Both the position numbers and the translations under genes were made by a program. Of a DNA stretch of 64,000 nucleotides, positions 34,778 through 42,510 are shown piece by piece. Below the pieces are notes generated by a model that was not told where the DNA came from, ran no database searches, and saw nothing but the letters and a program-made list of their open reading frames with translations. Position 1 is the first letter of the stretch. Each line of letters opens with the position of its first letter. The stretch spans positions 682,001-746,000 of the forward strand of contig NZ_RPDH01000001.1 in NCBI RefSeq assembly GCF_003813775.1. The letters run 5' to 3'. Source of the stretch: Chitinophaga lutea. GTDB lineage: Bacteria; Bacteroidota; Bacteroidia; Chitinophagales; Chitinophagaceae.

Positions 34778-35250
34778 AACGACACCTCTTACCCATACTG
34801 GCAACCTTCCTCGGTTCCGGCGCCTTTGCACAAAAAACGGGGATTACCATTCAGCTGGCACTGAGCGATCCGGCCAGCGGACAACAAGCCACTTATACGT
34901 CCAACTCGCTGATCTATTCCATGAACCGTCTTTACCCGGACAGCATCCCTTCGGCAAGCCGCATAGGGGAAATGCTTGTACAAACGAATGTGGTGCTTGG
35001 TAATAATCCGCTGGCGCTGGAATGGGTCTGTAATCCAGGGCGCGCAATGAACATTACTGCAGAAATTAAATCAAGCGCAACCGGCAAACTGCTGCGCCGG
35101 CTGGTGTTTTACGGTGTAAGCCTTTACCAGGGCACACAAATCACCAGCACTTACGGTGAGATCAATGACGTGCTGAACATCAGCTTCCACGCCAGCCCGC
35201 GGACCACCGCCAGTGGTGTGCCGCTCGAAGTAATGCTGCCTCAAAGGTAA
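34774..35250 (+). CDS. Exported TssD/Hcp-like beta-barrel protein, copy 2
   Basis: A 158-residue protein with signal peptide MKRHLLPILATFLGSGAFAQ. It is a divergent paralogue of the protein encoded upstream: YTSNSLIYSMNRLYP in place of the first strand, NPLALEWVCNPGR in place of the NLSIEL..LLQW stretch, AEIKSSATGKLLRRLVFYGV as the cross strand and LNISFHASPRTTASGVPLEV as the end. It starts with ATGA overlapping the stop codon of copy 1, so the two are translationally coupled and could make a hetero-oligomer. A strong terminator lies 134 bp downstream. The same caveat about the family holds. Confidence 0.5.
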   Translation: MKRHLLPILATFLGSGAFAQKTGITIQLALSDPASGQQATYTSNSLIYSMNRLYPDSIPSASRIGEMLVQTNVVLGNNPLALEWVCNPGRAMNITAEIKSSATGKLLRRLVFYGVSLYQGTQITSTYGEINDVLNISFHASPRTTASGVPLEVMLPQR

Positions 35251-35383
35251 AGCCGCTGAACCGGAACCGGATTACCGGGCATTCAAAGCAACTGCCGGCA
35301 ACCGTCGCTCCGGCTGACATCAATGCCGTTATTAAATCTGTGATGTTGAGGAGATAGTAAAAACGGGGACCATGCAAAATGAA

Positions 35384-35414
35384 GAGGCCGCGATGTGCGG
35401 CCTCTCTTCTTTTT
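35384..35414. terminator. Strong terminator between the TssD-like unit and the FAD oxidoreductase gene
   Basis: GAGGCCGC (35384-35391), loop GATGT, GCGGCCTC (35397-35404), then TCTTCTTTTT on the plus strand. On the minus strand TTCATTTT follows, so it can end both convergent units. 35251-35383 contains nothing else I can support. Confidence 0.85.
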
Positions 35415-35431
35415 ACTGCAGACGATGTATT

Positions 35432-37417
35432 TTATTTTTCCGGCACAAACAGCACGGCATCCGCTACCACGGTTCCGTCGGCGCCTTCGGTGGTGATTTC
35501 CACGTAACCCTTCCGGCCTTTTTCGAGGCGCACCGTCCCGAGGTCTACCCACTCACCGGACGTTTGTCCTTCCACCCGCACCGATGCCGCGGTGTACTTC
35601 GTTGGCGTGGTGGTTTTTCCATCGGGGGAAAGGTTGATTTTAGTAACAGTAGTGAGACCGGCATGTTTCGGTACATATGTGTAAACGCGGTAAACGCCAT
35701 TGCTCACCACCTCCGGCGTAAAGCGGATGCTGCCGCCGTTTCTGGAAGCGATATGTACCGACGGGCCGTAGGCGCCTCTTTTTTCTTTCGTCCACTCACC
35801 CGAGATCTCCACGTTACCGGCGTCGTCGTTGTCCACGAGAATTTCCGCGGTGGCATTGGTGGCCAGCGGCCTGCGGCGAAGCTCCTCCTGCAATGCGGGC
35901 ACGTCAATGTCCTGCACGGCCTGTTTTTTGTCGATCGCCATGGCAGCTGCGGTGGCGGCTGATTGCGCCAGCACCATAAACACAGGCTCCATGCGGATGG
36001 AGCCGTAGGCGATGTGGGTAGCCGACAAACAAACCGGTACCAGCACATTGCTACATTCCTCCGCTTTGGGAATGATGGAACGGTACGCAATCGGGTACGG
36101 ACCGAAACCGCCCACCTGTACGTCACCTTCATTTTTGACCATGCCATTATGTACGATGCGCTGGGTGTTGTGGGAATCCATGGTATAAGCAGCCATGCCT
36201 ACACCGTCTTTCACCACTTCGCGGCCTTCGCAGTTGGCCTGCGTCATCACGTAAGCGCCGGTCATACGGCGGGCTTCGCGCACGTACATCTGTGGCGACC
36301 AATAGCCGGATTCCCTGTATTCATCTTTGGGATAGCCCCATTTCAGCATGTCGGCGCGCAGGGTGGCGGGCATGCGCGGGTCGTGGCCGATGAAATACAG
36401 CAGGCCCTTATTATACAGTTCATGTTCTTTGATGATTTTTTCGCGGGTGGCGTAATCCGCTTCGGGGTAGTCGTAGTTCATGCCGATCATATCGGTGGAA
36501 AAAGCGCCGTTATTGTTTATGTCTGTTTTGTTGTTCGGCATGCGGTCGAATTTCAGGATGCCGTTGAGGCTGCCGGGTTTTATTTTTTCCACCACCCTTG
36601 CCAGCAGTTCATATCGGGCCGGATCATATCCTTCCGGTTGCGTGATGGGCACCATGTTGGCAGGCTGGTTGGTGAGGCATATCCTGAAATTATACGCCTG
36701 CACTTTTTTATCGCCTGTACCCTGCGGTTCCAGCGGAGCGGGACTGATGCCCCATACCAGCCCGCTTTCCGGTTTGCCGGGCACTTTATAGGGATCGATG
36801 CTGTCGGGGAACTGGTGTTTATCACGAAGCTGCACCCCATTGTAGGTTTCGCCGTATTGTGCATTCGCCTCACGGCCCACCGTGTAAGAGATGCCCGCCT
36901 TCGCCATCAGGTCGCCTTCATAGGAACAGTCGATGAACATTTTAGCCCTGATTACGCTGTGCCTGGCCGTTCCTCCGGCGGAAGGCTCCAGCTGAATTTC
37001 CGTCACGCGGCCGTTTTCTTTTTTCGCGGCAGTGATGCGGTGCTGGTAGAGCACTGCTACATCCGCTTCCCTGATATACTGGTGAAAGGTCCGTTCCGCT
37101 ACACCGGGCTCGAATATCCACTGTTCGAACTTGCCATAATGTTTGCCGATGCGCCGGTAATAATCGCGGGAAAGCCCGGTAATGGCGTATTTGTTCCCTA
37201 TATCGGTATAACCCAAGCCCCCGGACGTAAGGCCACCCAGTCTTTTGCCGGGCTCGATCAGCAACACGGTCTTGTTCATTTTTTTGGCGGTATACGCGGC
37301 TATCACGCCTGCCGAAGAGCCGCCGTACACACATATGTCTACCTGCTTCACCGCCTGCGCGAGCACCGCCAGCGGCAGCACGAACAGGCAGAGCAGTAAT
37401 CCTGATCTTTTATTCAT
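35432..37417 (-). CDS. Exported FAD-dependent oxidoreductase with C-terminal golvesin/xanthan-lyase-type domain
   Basis: A 661-residue protein with a signal peptide (MNKRSGLLLCLFVLPLAVLAQ). Residues about 25-530 form an FAD-dependent oxidoreductase of the Rossmann type: dinucleotide motif VDICVYGGSSAGVIAAYTAK and the ribose-binding IEPGKRLGGLTSGGLGYTDI. The last 110 residues (GAYGPSVHIASRNGGSIRFT, VYRVYTYVPKHAG, GYVEITTEGADGTVVADAV) are a beta-sandwich of the golvesin/xanthan-lyase C-terminal type, probably a carbohydrate-binding module. The ATG at 37417 was chosen for the signal peptide. It follows the SusD gene after a terminator-like hairpin. Substrate unknown; relatives oxidise sugar or amine groups. 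Confidence 0.85.
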   Translation of the reverse strand: MNKRSGLLLCLFVLPLAVLAQAVKQVDICVYGGSSAGVIAAYTAKKMNKTVLLIEPGKRLGGLTSGGLGYTDIGNKYAITGLSRDYYRRIGKHYGKFEQWIFEPGVAERTFHQYIREADVAVLYQHRITAAKKENGRVTEIQLEPSAGGTARHSVIRAKMFIDCSYEGDLMAKAGISYTVGREANAQYGETYNGVQLRDKHQFPDSIDPYKVPGKPESGLVWGISPAPLEPQGTGDKKVQAYNFRICLTNQPANMVPITQPEGYDPARYELLARVVEKIKPGSLNGILKFDRMPNNKTDINNNGAFSTDMIGMNYDYPEADYATREKIIKEHELYNKGLLYFIGHDPRMPATLRADMLKWGYPKDEYRESGYWSPQMYVREARRMTGAYVMTQANCEGREVVKDGVGMAAYTMDSHNTQRIVHNGMVKNEGDVQVGGFGPYPIAYRSIIPKAEECSNVLVPVCLSATHIAYGSIRMEPVFMVLAQSAATAAAMAIDKKQAVQDIDVPALQEELRRRPLATNATAEILVDNDDAGNVEISGEWTKEKRGAYGPSVHIASRNGGSIRFTPEVVSNGVYRVYTYVPKHAGLTTVTKINLSPDGKTTTPTKYTAASVRVEGQTSGEWVDLGTVRLEKGRKGYVEITTEGADGTVVADAVLFVPEK

Positions 37418-37435
37418 TATTATCGGGTTTGTTTG

Positions 37436-37477
37436 AAAAAGCGCCCCGCACCCGGAATACAGATTCACTCCGGGGCG
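37436..37477 (-). terminator. Terminator-like hairpin between SusD and the FAD oxidoreductase genes
   Basis: On the minus strand CGCCCCG (37471-37477) pairs with CGGGGCG (37442-37448) across a long loop, followed by CTTTTTC. The stem is seven G-C pairs. It may partly stop transcription from the SusCD genes and so lower expression of the oxidoreductase. Confidence 0.55.
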
Positions 37478-37520
37478 GCGGCATGTTGTGTTAAAAAATT
37501 CGCGTTACCGGACCAATCGT

Positions 37521-38969
37521 CTAGTATCCGGGATTCTGATCTTTCACCGGGTCGATGGCCGTATTGTAGTTGTACTCGATGGTCGGGATGGGCCACAGCA
37601 AATGACGCTGCGTCATCGTTTTTCCTTTCACCGCCAGGATGGTTTGCTGGGCGATGCCGAGGCGCTTCAGGTCGAGCCAGCGCTTGGCTTCCGCACAGTT
37701 TTCATATCCACGCTCCTTTACCACCAGGTTGATGAAAGGTTGTTTAGCAGCATAGTCCGCGAGTTTGAAATCCACGGTGGCATCGGCAGCGGTGGGATTT
37801 TTACCGTACGCCCTGCGGTGCACCATGTTCAGTTTCTCCATCGCGTCGGCAGACGGCGCGCCATCGGCCTGGGCCACGGCTTCCGCGTAAAACAGGAGGA
37901 TGTCTGCATAGCGGTACATGGGATAATCGTTGCCACCGGCGGTTACCGCACCCTTGTCGCTGAACTTTTTATTCAGGATGGTAGCGGGACCAAGGCCGAA
38001 AGTCTGGCTGTACCAGTTAAAGCTGTAGCGCAGGTCGTTCTTGTCCCAGTTTTTGATGAAGCTGTTCTGCTGCGAATCACTGTAAAAAGTATAAAACCCA
38101 CCGGGAGGATAATACCCCGAGTTCGGATAATGGCAGTATTGCGGGTAAGCAAAACCCTGGCCAGACGGCGTACGGGCGTATTTGATGTAGAAGATTTCCT
38201 CCGTGGACGTTGCGATATCCGGTCCGAAGAGTTTATCAAAATCCGCGGCCACAGTTACATTTACGAGCGAAAACTTGCCGGACTGGATAACCTCCAGCGC
38301 TTTGTCCCGCGCCTTACCATACTGGAGCAGATTCATGTACACATCGGTGAGCACGGCTTTCACGGACCACTTGGAAGGCGTGCCGATGAGGCGGGGCGCA
38401 TCGCCCAGGTTCTGCTCGGCATATTCCAGGTCGGCCAGGATGTAGCTGTACACTTCTTCCTGCGTGGAGCGGCGGAGGTTGATGGTATCCATATTGGTCT
38501 CCGTGCGCAGCGGCACACCGGCCCAGTTACGCACCAGGAAAAAATAGTACAGCGCGCGCATATACCTCGCCTCACCAAGGTACCGCTGCAGCTGCGCGGG
38601 CGTCAGTTCCTTGCCGGCCGGGGCTTTCTGTATCACGATGTTGGCGTTGCGGATACCCTGGTAAAAGGCGCTCCACATGTCGCCGACGCGGGTAATGTTG
38701 GTGTTATCGAGACCGTTGTAATCGTTCAGCGGGGCATGACTGCCGCGGCCGATCAGGTAGTCGCCGTAAATTTCCTGCTGGCACTGATAGAGCGCGCCCA
38801 TCGTACCGCTGCCGCGAACGGGCGTATAAATGGCGTTCAAACCGGCTTCCACTTCAGTGGGCGTATTGTAAAAAAGCTCTGCGGCGATGGACTTCGGTTT
38901 TTCTTCGAGCACTTTCGAGCAGGAAGCCATCAGCAACGCGGTGAATATGAGGAGAAAGGATTGTTTCAT
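37521..38969 (-). CDS. SusD/RagB-family nutrient-binding lipoprotein
   Basis: A 482-residue surface lipoprotein with signal and lipobox MKQSFLLIFTALLMASC. The SusD core is clear: NIVIQKAPAGKELTPAQLQR, YLGEARYMRALYYFFLVRNW, GVPL near 160, and YPMYRYADILLFYAEAVAQ near 370. It is 26 bp downstream of the SusC gene and ends with a terminator-like hairpin before the FAD oxidoreductase gene. It should bind the ligand imported by its partner; no saccharide-degrading enzyme is present to tell which. Confidence 0.92.
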   Translation of the reverse strand: MKQSFLLIFTALLMASCSKVLEEKPKSIAAELFYNTPTEVEAGLNAIYTPVRGSGTMGALYQCQQEIYGDYLIGRGSHAPLNDYNGLDNTNITRVGDMWSAFYQGIRNANIVIQKAPAGKELTPAQLQRYLGEARYMRALYYFFLVRNWAGVPLRTETNMDTINLRRSTQEEVYSYILADLEYAEQNLGDAPRLIGTPSKWSVKAVLTDVYMNLLQYGKARDKALEVIQSGKFSLVNVTVAADFDKLFGPDIATSTEEIFYIKYARTPSGQGFAYPQYCHYPNSGYYPPGGFYTFYSDSQQNSFIKNWDKNDLRYSFNWYSQTFGLGPATILNKKFSDKGAVTAGGNDYPMYRYADILLFYAEAVAQADGAPSADAMEKLNMVHRRAYGKNPTAADATVDFKLADYAAKQPFINLVVKERGYENCAEAKRWLDLKRLGIAQQTILAVKGKTMTQRHLLWPIPTIEYNYNTAIDPVKDQNPGY

Positions 38970-38995
38970 ACGTAATGACTTGTGATGTTAAAAAA

Positions 38996-41900
38996 CTAGA
39001 ACCCGCAGCGGATACCGAACGTTACGGATTTATTCGTGGGATAAATGGCGTAGTCGATCCCCTGGTTAACGGAGTTGGCGCCGCCGTATGCGTTCACTTC
39101 AGGATCGTACCAGGAGTACTTCGTGAACGTGATCAGGTTCTGGCCGCTGGCGTATACCTGTGCGCTCTTCATCCATTTCCAGCCAAACTTCTGCACGGGC
39201 AGGTTGTAAGCCAGCTGGATGTTTTTGAAACGGAGGTAGGATCCGTCTTCCACGAAGCGGGTCGACATATTCCCGTTTAAAGTCCTTGTGATCTTCGGGT
39301 ATTTGCCGTTCGGATTTTCCGGCGTCCAGTGGCTTTCGTACACTTCGCGCGGCAGGTTCAGGCCCATGCCCAGGTCGAGGGAAGCGGCCTTGTTGAGATT
39401 GAAGATGTCGTTGCCCTGCGAGCCCTGGATGAATACCGTCAGTTCCAGCCCTTTCCAGCTTGTTACGGAATTCAGGCCGTAGATGAAATCCGGGTTGGGA
39501 TCGCCGATGTAGGTCTTGTCGGCCGCGCTGATAGCGCCGTCTTTATTGATATCCTCGTATTGCAGGAGACCGGTGGAGGTGTAGCCCGTTTCGCGGTACC
39601 CGTAAAAAATCCCCATCGGCTGACCTTCACGGAGCAGGTTCACGTAATCGTTGAGGGAACCGGTGTAAAAAGACTGCCCGAAAATGTCCTGCCCTTTGTA
39701 GAGTTTCACCACTTTGTTGCGGTTGAAGGCGATGTTGCCGTTCACACTCCAGTTCACTTCACGTTTCAGAATGTCTGCTTCCACGCCCAACTCAAAACCG
39801 GTGTTCTGCATTTCACCCACGTTCTGCAGGGTGGTGAGGTAACCGGTAGAAGAAGGAAGGCGCACGGTGTTCAGCAGGTTCTCCGTTCTCTTTTTATAAT
39901 AATCGAGCGTAACACGCAGGGCGTTCTGCAGGAAACCGATGTCTGCCCCGATATCCAGCTGTTTGGTGGTTTCCCATTTCAGGTCGCCGGGCAATGTGGT
40001 GCCGGGGGCAAACGCCACGTACAGTGCATCGCCGAAGATGGTGTTGGACGAGCCCAGCTGGTTTAGCGTGGCGTAAGGCGAAATGGACGTGCTGCCGGAA
40101 AGGCCGTAAGTAGCCCGCAGTTTCAGGTCGGAAATGATGCGTGACTGCTTCAGGAAATTTTCGTTGGAAGCCTTCCACGCAATGGCGGCGGACGGAAAGT
40201 TCTGCCACTGGTTTTCCTTGGAGTAGCGCGACGAACCGTCGCGGCGGATGCTGGCGGTGAAAAGGTATTTGTCGTTGTAGGAATAATTGATCCTCCCGAG
40301 ATACGACAGCAATGCCCATTTGGAATACCCGCTCGACGGGATGCCGGGCGTGGCGGCGCTGCCGAGGTTGCCGGTGCCGGTCACATCGCTCAGAAAACCG
40401 GTGCCGGATCCGTTCAGGGAGGTGCTGGTATGGTCCTGGTAAGTGAACCCGCCCATGAGGGTAAAGGAGTGTTTGTCCACTTCTTTCATGTATGTCACCA
40501 CGTTCTCGTTGAGGAGCCCTGTTTGCTGGGAAGTTTCCACAGCGGCGTTGCCCACGGAATTGGTGGTGGGCTCGATGTTGGAATACCTGTCTACCCGGTC
40601 GTTCAGGTTATCGATGCCGCCGGAAATCTTGATGGTAAGCCCTTCCAGCGGACGTATCGTCAAAGCGGCATTGGTGAACACCCGGTCACCCTTGATCCGG
40701 TCTGTCTGTTCATTGATCGGGATGAGGGGGTTGATGATCACATTGGAAATAAACGGATACGCTGTGTTCAATCTTCTGTACGTGCCATCCGCCAGGTAAG
40801 GCGTAAGCGAAGGCGGCGCCATCAGCATGGCGGAGATCAGGTCGCTGCCACGGTTGCCCTGGCTGGAATTCTGCCGGGAACTGTTGAGGCGGGTGAGCAC
40901 GGTGTTGAAAGACACGCTGAACATCTTGCTGATGTCGTGCTCGATGTTGCCGCGGATATTGTAACGTTTATAGTCGCTGGCTTCGATGATACCGTCCTGC
41001 AGGTAAGCTGAGCTCGACAGGGAGAATTTCGTCTTTTCCGTACCGCCGTTCACCGTCGCACTGATGTTGTAGATCGGTGCGGTGCGCAGCACAAGATCCT
41101 GCCAGTCGGTGCCCGCATTGCCGCCCAGGCTGTCGATCTGCGCCTGCGTGAAATAGGCGGCCAGCCCGTCGTTTTTGGCCTGTTCGTTATAGAGTAATGC
41201 GTACTGCTGCGCAGTCATCAGCGGCATCTTTTTCGAAACGGTCTGCAGGGTGTAGCCCGCTTCCACATCTACCGTAGTGGCATCTTTTTTACGACCGCTT
41301 TTGGTGGTGATCATCACCACGCCATTGGCGCCCCTCGAACCATAGATGGCGGTGGACGAAGCGTCTTTCAGGATTTCGATGGAAGCGATATCTGAGTTTT
41401 GCAGAAAGGTGGGATTGCCGTTGTATGGAAATCCGTCGATCACATACAGCGGTTCGTTGCCGCCGAGGATGGAGTTGGTGCCGCGTATGCGCACGCTGAT
41501 ACCGCCACCCGGCGCACCGCTGTTCTGCATCACGCGCACGCCGGCCGCGCGGCCGTTGAGCGCCTGCATGATGTTGGTGGATGGATAGGAGGTGATGTCT
41601 TTCGATTTCACCTGGCTCAGCGAACCGGTGAGGTCGCTCTTTTTGATGGCGCCATAGCCGATCACGACAATTTCTTCGGTGCTGCTCACCTGGTCTTCCA
41701 GCGAAAAGTTCAGCGGCTGGTCGCCTATCACCTGCGCCTCTTCGCTTTTAAAACCGATGAACGACACCAGCAGCGTGGTGCCGCGCGCCACGCGCAGTCT
41801 ATAGTTTCCGTTGGCATCGGTCACGGCCCCGTTGGTGGTACCTTTCACCACCACGGAAGCCCCCGGCAGCGGCGACCCGCTTTTATCCGTCACCCGGCCG

Positions 41901-42319
41901 TTGGCCGTCACTATGGTATCCTGCACCAGGGTTTTCACCACCGACAGCGCGGAGAACGTTTCTTTTTGTTTGATGACGATATTTTTCCCGACGATGGAAT
42001 ACGACAGTTGCTGGTTGCGGAGGCACACCAGCAGCGCTTCTTCGAGCGGCATCTTTTTGACGTCGACCGATACCTTCGGCGCCTTGTCGATCAGCAGGTG
42101 GTCGAAGAAAAACACGTATCCCGTTTGTTTTTCAATGCTGCGGAACAATTTTTCGAGGGATACATTCTTCTCGGACAGCGTTACCTGCTGAGCGAAACTT
42201 TTTGCGCTGACCTGTAAACATGCGGCTAAAAGGATGATAGCGGAGAACTTCATAACTAACAGCATTTTGGCGGTGGTGCGCCGTTTAAAATACCGCGTGC
42301 AAATAGAACTAAAAAACAT
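38996..42319 (-). CDS. SusC/RagA-family TonB-dependent transporter with N-terminal STN signalling domain
   Basis: Outer-membrane transporter of 1107 residues. After a long N-region and signal helix (LLVMKFSAIILLAACLQVSA) comes the STN domain (VTLSEKNVSLEKLFRSIEKQ, VDVKKMPLEEALLVCL, about 45-115), a carboxypeptidase-regulatory-like domain (ANGRVTDKSGSPLPGASVVV), a plug with TEEIVVIGYGAIKKSDLTGS and PLYVIDGFPYN, then the barrel ending VTFGIRCGF. ATGs at 42265 and 42253 are possible later starts; long basic leaders are common in this family, so the first was kept. The STN fits the FecR gene upstream. An opposite-strand transcript may lie in its leader (42332-42453). Confidence 0.94.
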   Translation of the reverse strand: MFFSSICTRYFKRRTTAKMLLVMKFSAIILLAACLQVSAKSFAQQVTLSEKNVSLEKLFRSIEKQTGYVFFFDHLLIDKAPKVSVDVKKMPLEEALLVCLRNQQLSYSIVGKNIVIKQKETFSALSVVKTLVQDTIVTANGRVTDKSGSPLPGASVVVKGTTNGAVTDANGNYRLRVARGTTLLVSFIGFKSEEAQVIGDQPLNFSLEDQVSSTEEIVVIGYGAIKKSDLTGSLSQVKSKDITSYPSTNIMQALNGRAAGVRVMQNSGAPGGGISVRIRGTNSILGGNEPLYVIDGFPYNGNPTFLQNSDIASIEILKDASSTAIYGSRGANGVVMITTKSGRKKDATTVDVEAGYTLQTVSKKMPLMTAQQYALLYNEQAKNDGLAAYFTQAQIDSLGGNAGTDWQDLVLRTAPIYNISATVNGGTEKTKFSLSSSAYLQDGIIEASDYKRYNIRGNIEHDISKMFSVSFNTVLTRLNSSRQNSSQGNRGSDLISAMLMAPPSLTPYLADGTYRRLNTAYPFISNVIINPLIPINEQTDRIKGDRVFTNAALTIRPLEGLTIKISGGIDNLNDRVDRYSNIEPTTNSVGNAAVETSQQTGLLNENVVTYMKEVDKHSFTLMGGFTYQDHTSTSLNGSGTGFLSDVTGTGNLGSAATPGIPSSGYSKWALLSYLGRINYSYNDKYLFTASIRRDGSSRYSKENQWQNFPSAAIAWKASNENFLKQSRIISDLKLRATYGLSGSTSISPYATLNQLGSSNTIFGDALYVAFAPGTTLPGDLKWETTKQLDIGADIGFLQNALRVTLDYYKKRTENLLNTVRLPSSTGYLTTLQNVGEMQNTGFELGVEADILKREVNWSVNGNIAFNRNKVVKLYKGQDIFGQSFYTGSLNDYVNLLREGQPMGIFYGYRETGYTSTGLLQYEDINKDGAISAADKTYIGDPNPDFIYGLNSVTSWKGLELTVFIQGSQGNDIFNLNKAASLDLGMGLNLPREVYESHWTPENPNGKYPKITRTLNGNMSTRFVEDGSYLRFKNIQLAYNLPVQKFGWKWMKSAQVYASGQNLITFTKYSWYDPEVNAYGGANSVNQGIDYAIYPTNKSVTFGIRCGF

Positions 42320-42326
42320 AATTTTG
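42319..42326 (+). promoter_or_regulatory. -7 element of the antisense transcript candidate
   Basis: TAATTTTG fits TAnnTTTG exactly on the plus strand, overlapping the SusC start codon on the other strand. No clear -33 element lies upstream, so this is half a promoter. Confidence 0.35.
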
Positions 42327-42331
42327 GTTTG

Positions 42332-42453
42332 TTAGGGTAATAAATTCCCACCCGGCCATGGGCCGGGAACGTGGAGTACCGTGGAAATAACTGATCATGG
42401 ATTGCCCTTATACACGACCGGATCCGAGTGCCATCGGGTCCGGTTATTTTTTT
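42332..42453 (+). ncRNA. Candidate antisense small RNA over the SusC leader
   Basis: About 120 nt from a consensus -7 element (42319-42326) to a strong plus-strand terminator (42418-42453). No plus-strand gene precedes the terminator, so it most simply ends a separate transcript. It is complementary to the leader of the SusC mRNA between FecR and SusC. A second perfect hairpin, CCCGGCC-atg-GGCCGGG at 42351-42367, is included. The arrangement is like DonS of Bacteroides fragilis, a small RNA antisense to a susC leader. Expression is not shown by sequence alone. Confidence 0.4.
42418..42453 (+). terminator. Plus-strand terminator in the FecR-SusC gap
   Basis: CCGGATCCGA (42418-42427) pairs with TCGGGTCCGG (42434-42443; ten pairs, one G-T) around a 6-nt loop and is followed by TTATTTTTTT. 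The minus strand continues TCGTGTATAAGG, with no T run, so the terminator works only against the direction of all neighbouring genes. Confidence 0.75.
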
Positions 42454-42510
42454 AAGGACAATGGAGCCTGTTTTTTTTCATTTGTTTAGTTTTCTACATA
42501 ACGATTTTTA

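Noticed and set aside
33935..35250. Part of a type VI secretion locus
   Set aside because: Apart from the TssD-like pattern, no tssB, tssC, tssK, vgrG or other tss gene is seen in the window, and the products carry Sec signals.
42351..42367. CCCGGCC-atg-GGCCGGG as a minus-strand terminator or riboswitch
   Set aside because: No T run follows on the minus strand and no riboswitch core could be recognised; it is better seen as part of the SusC leader and of the antisense candidate.
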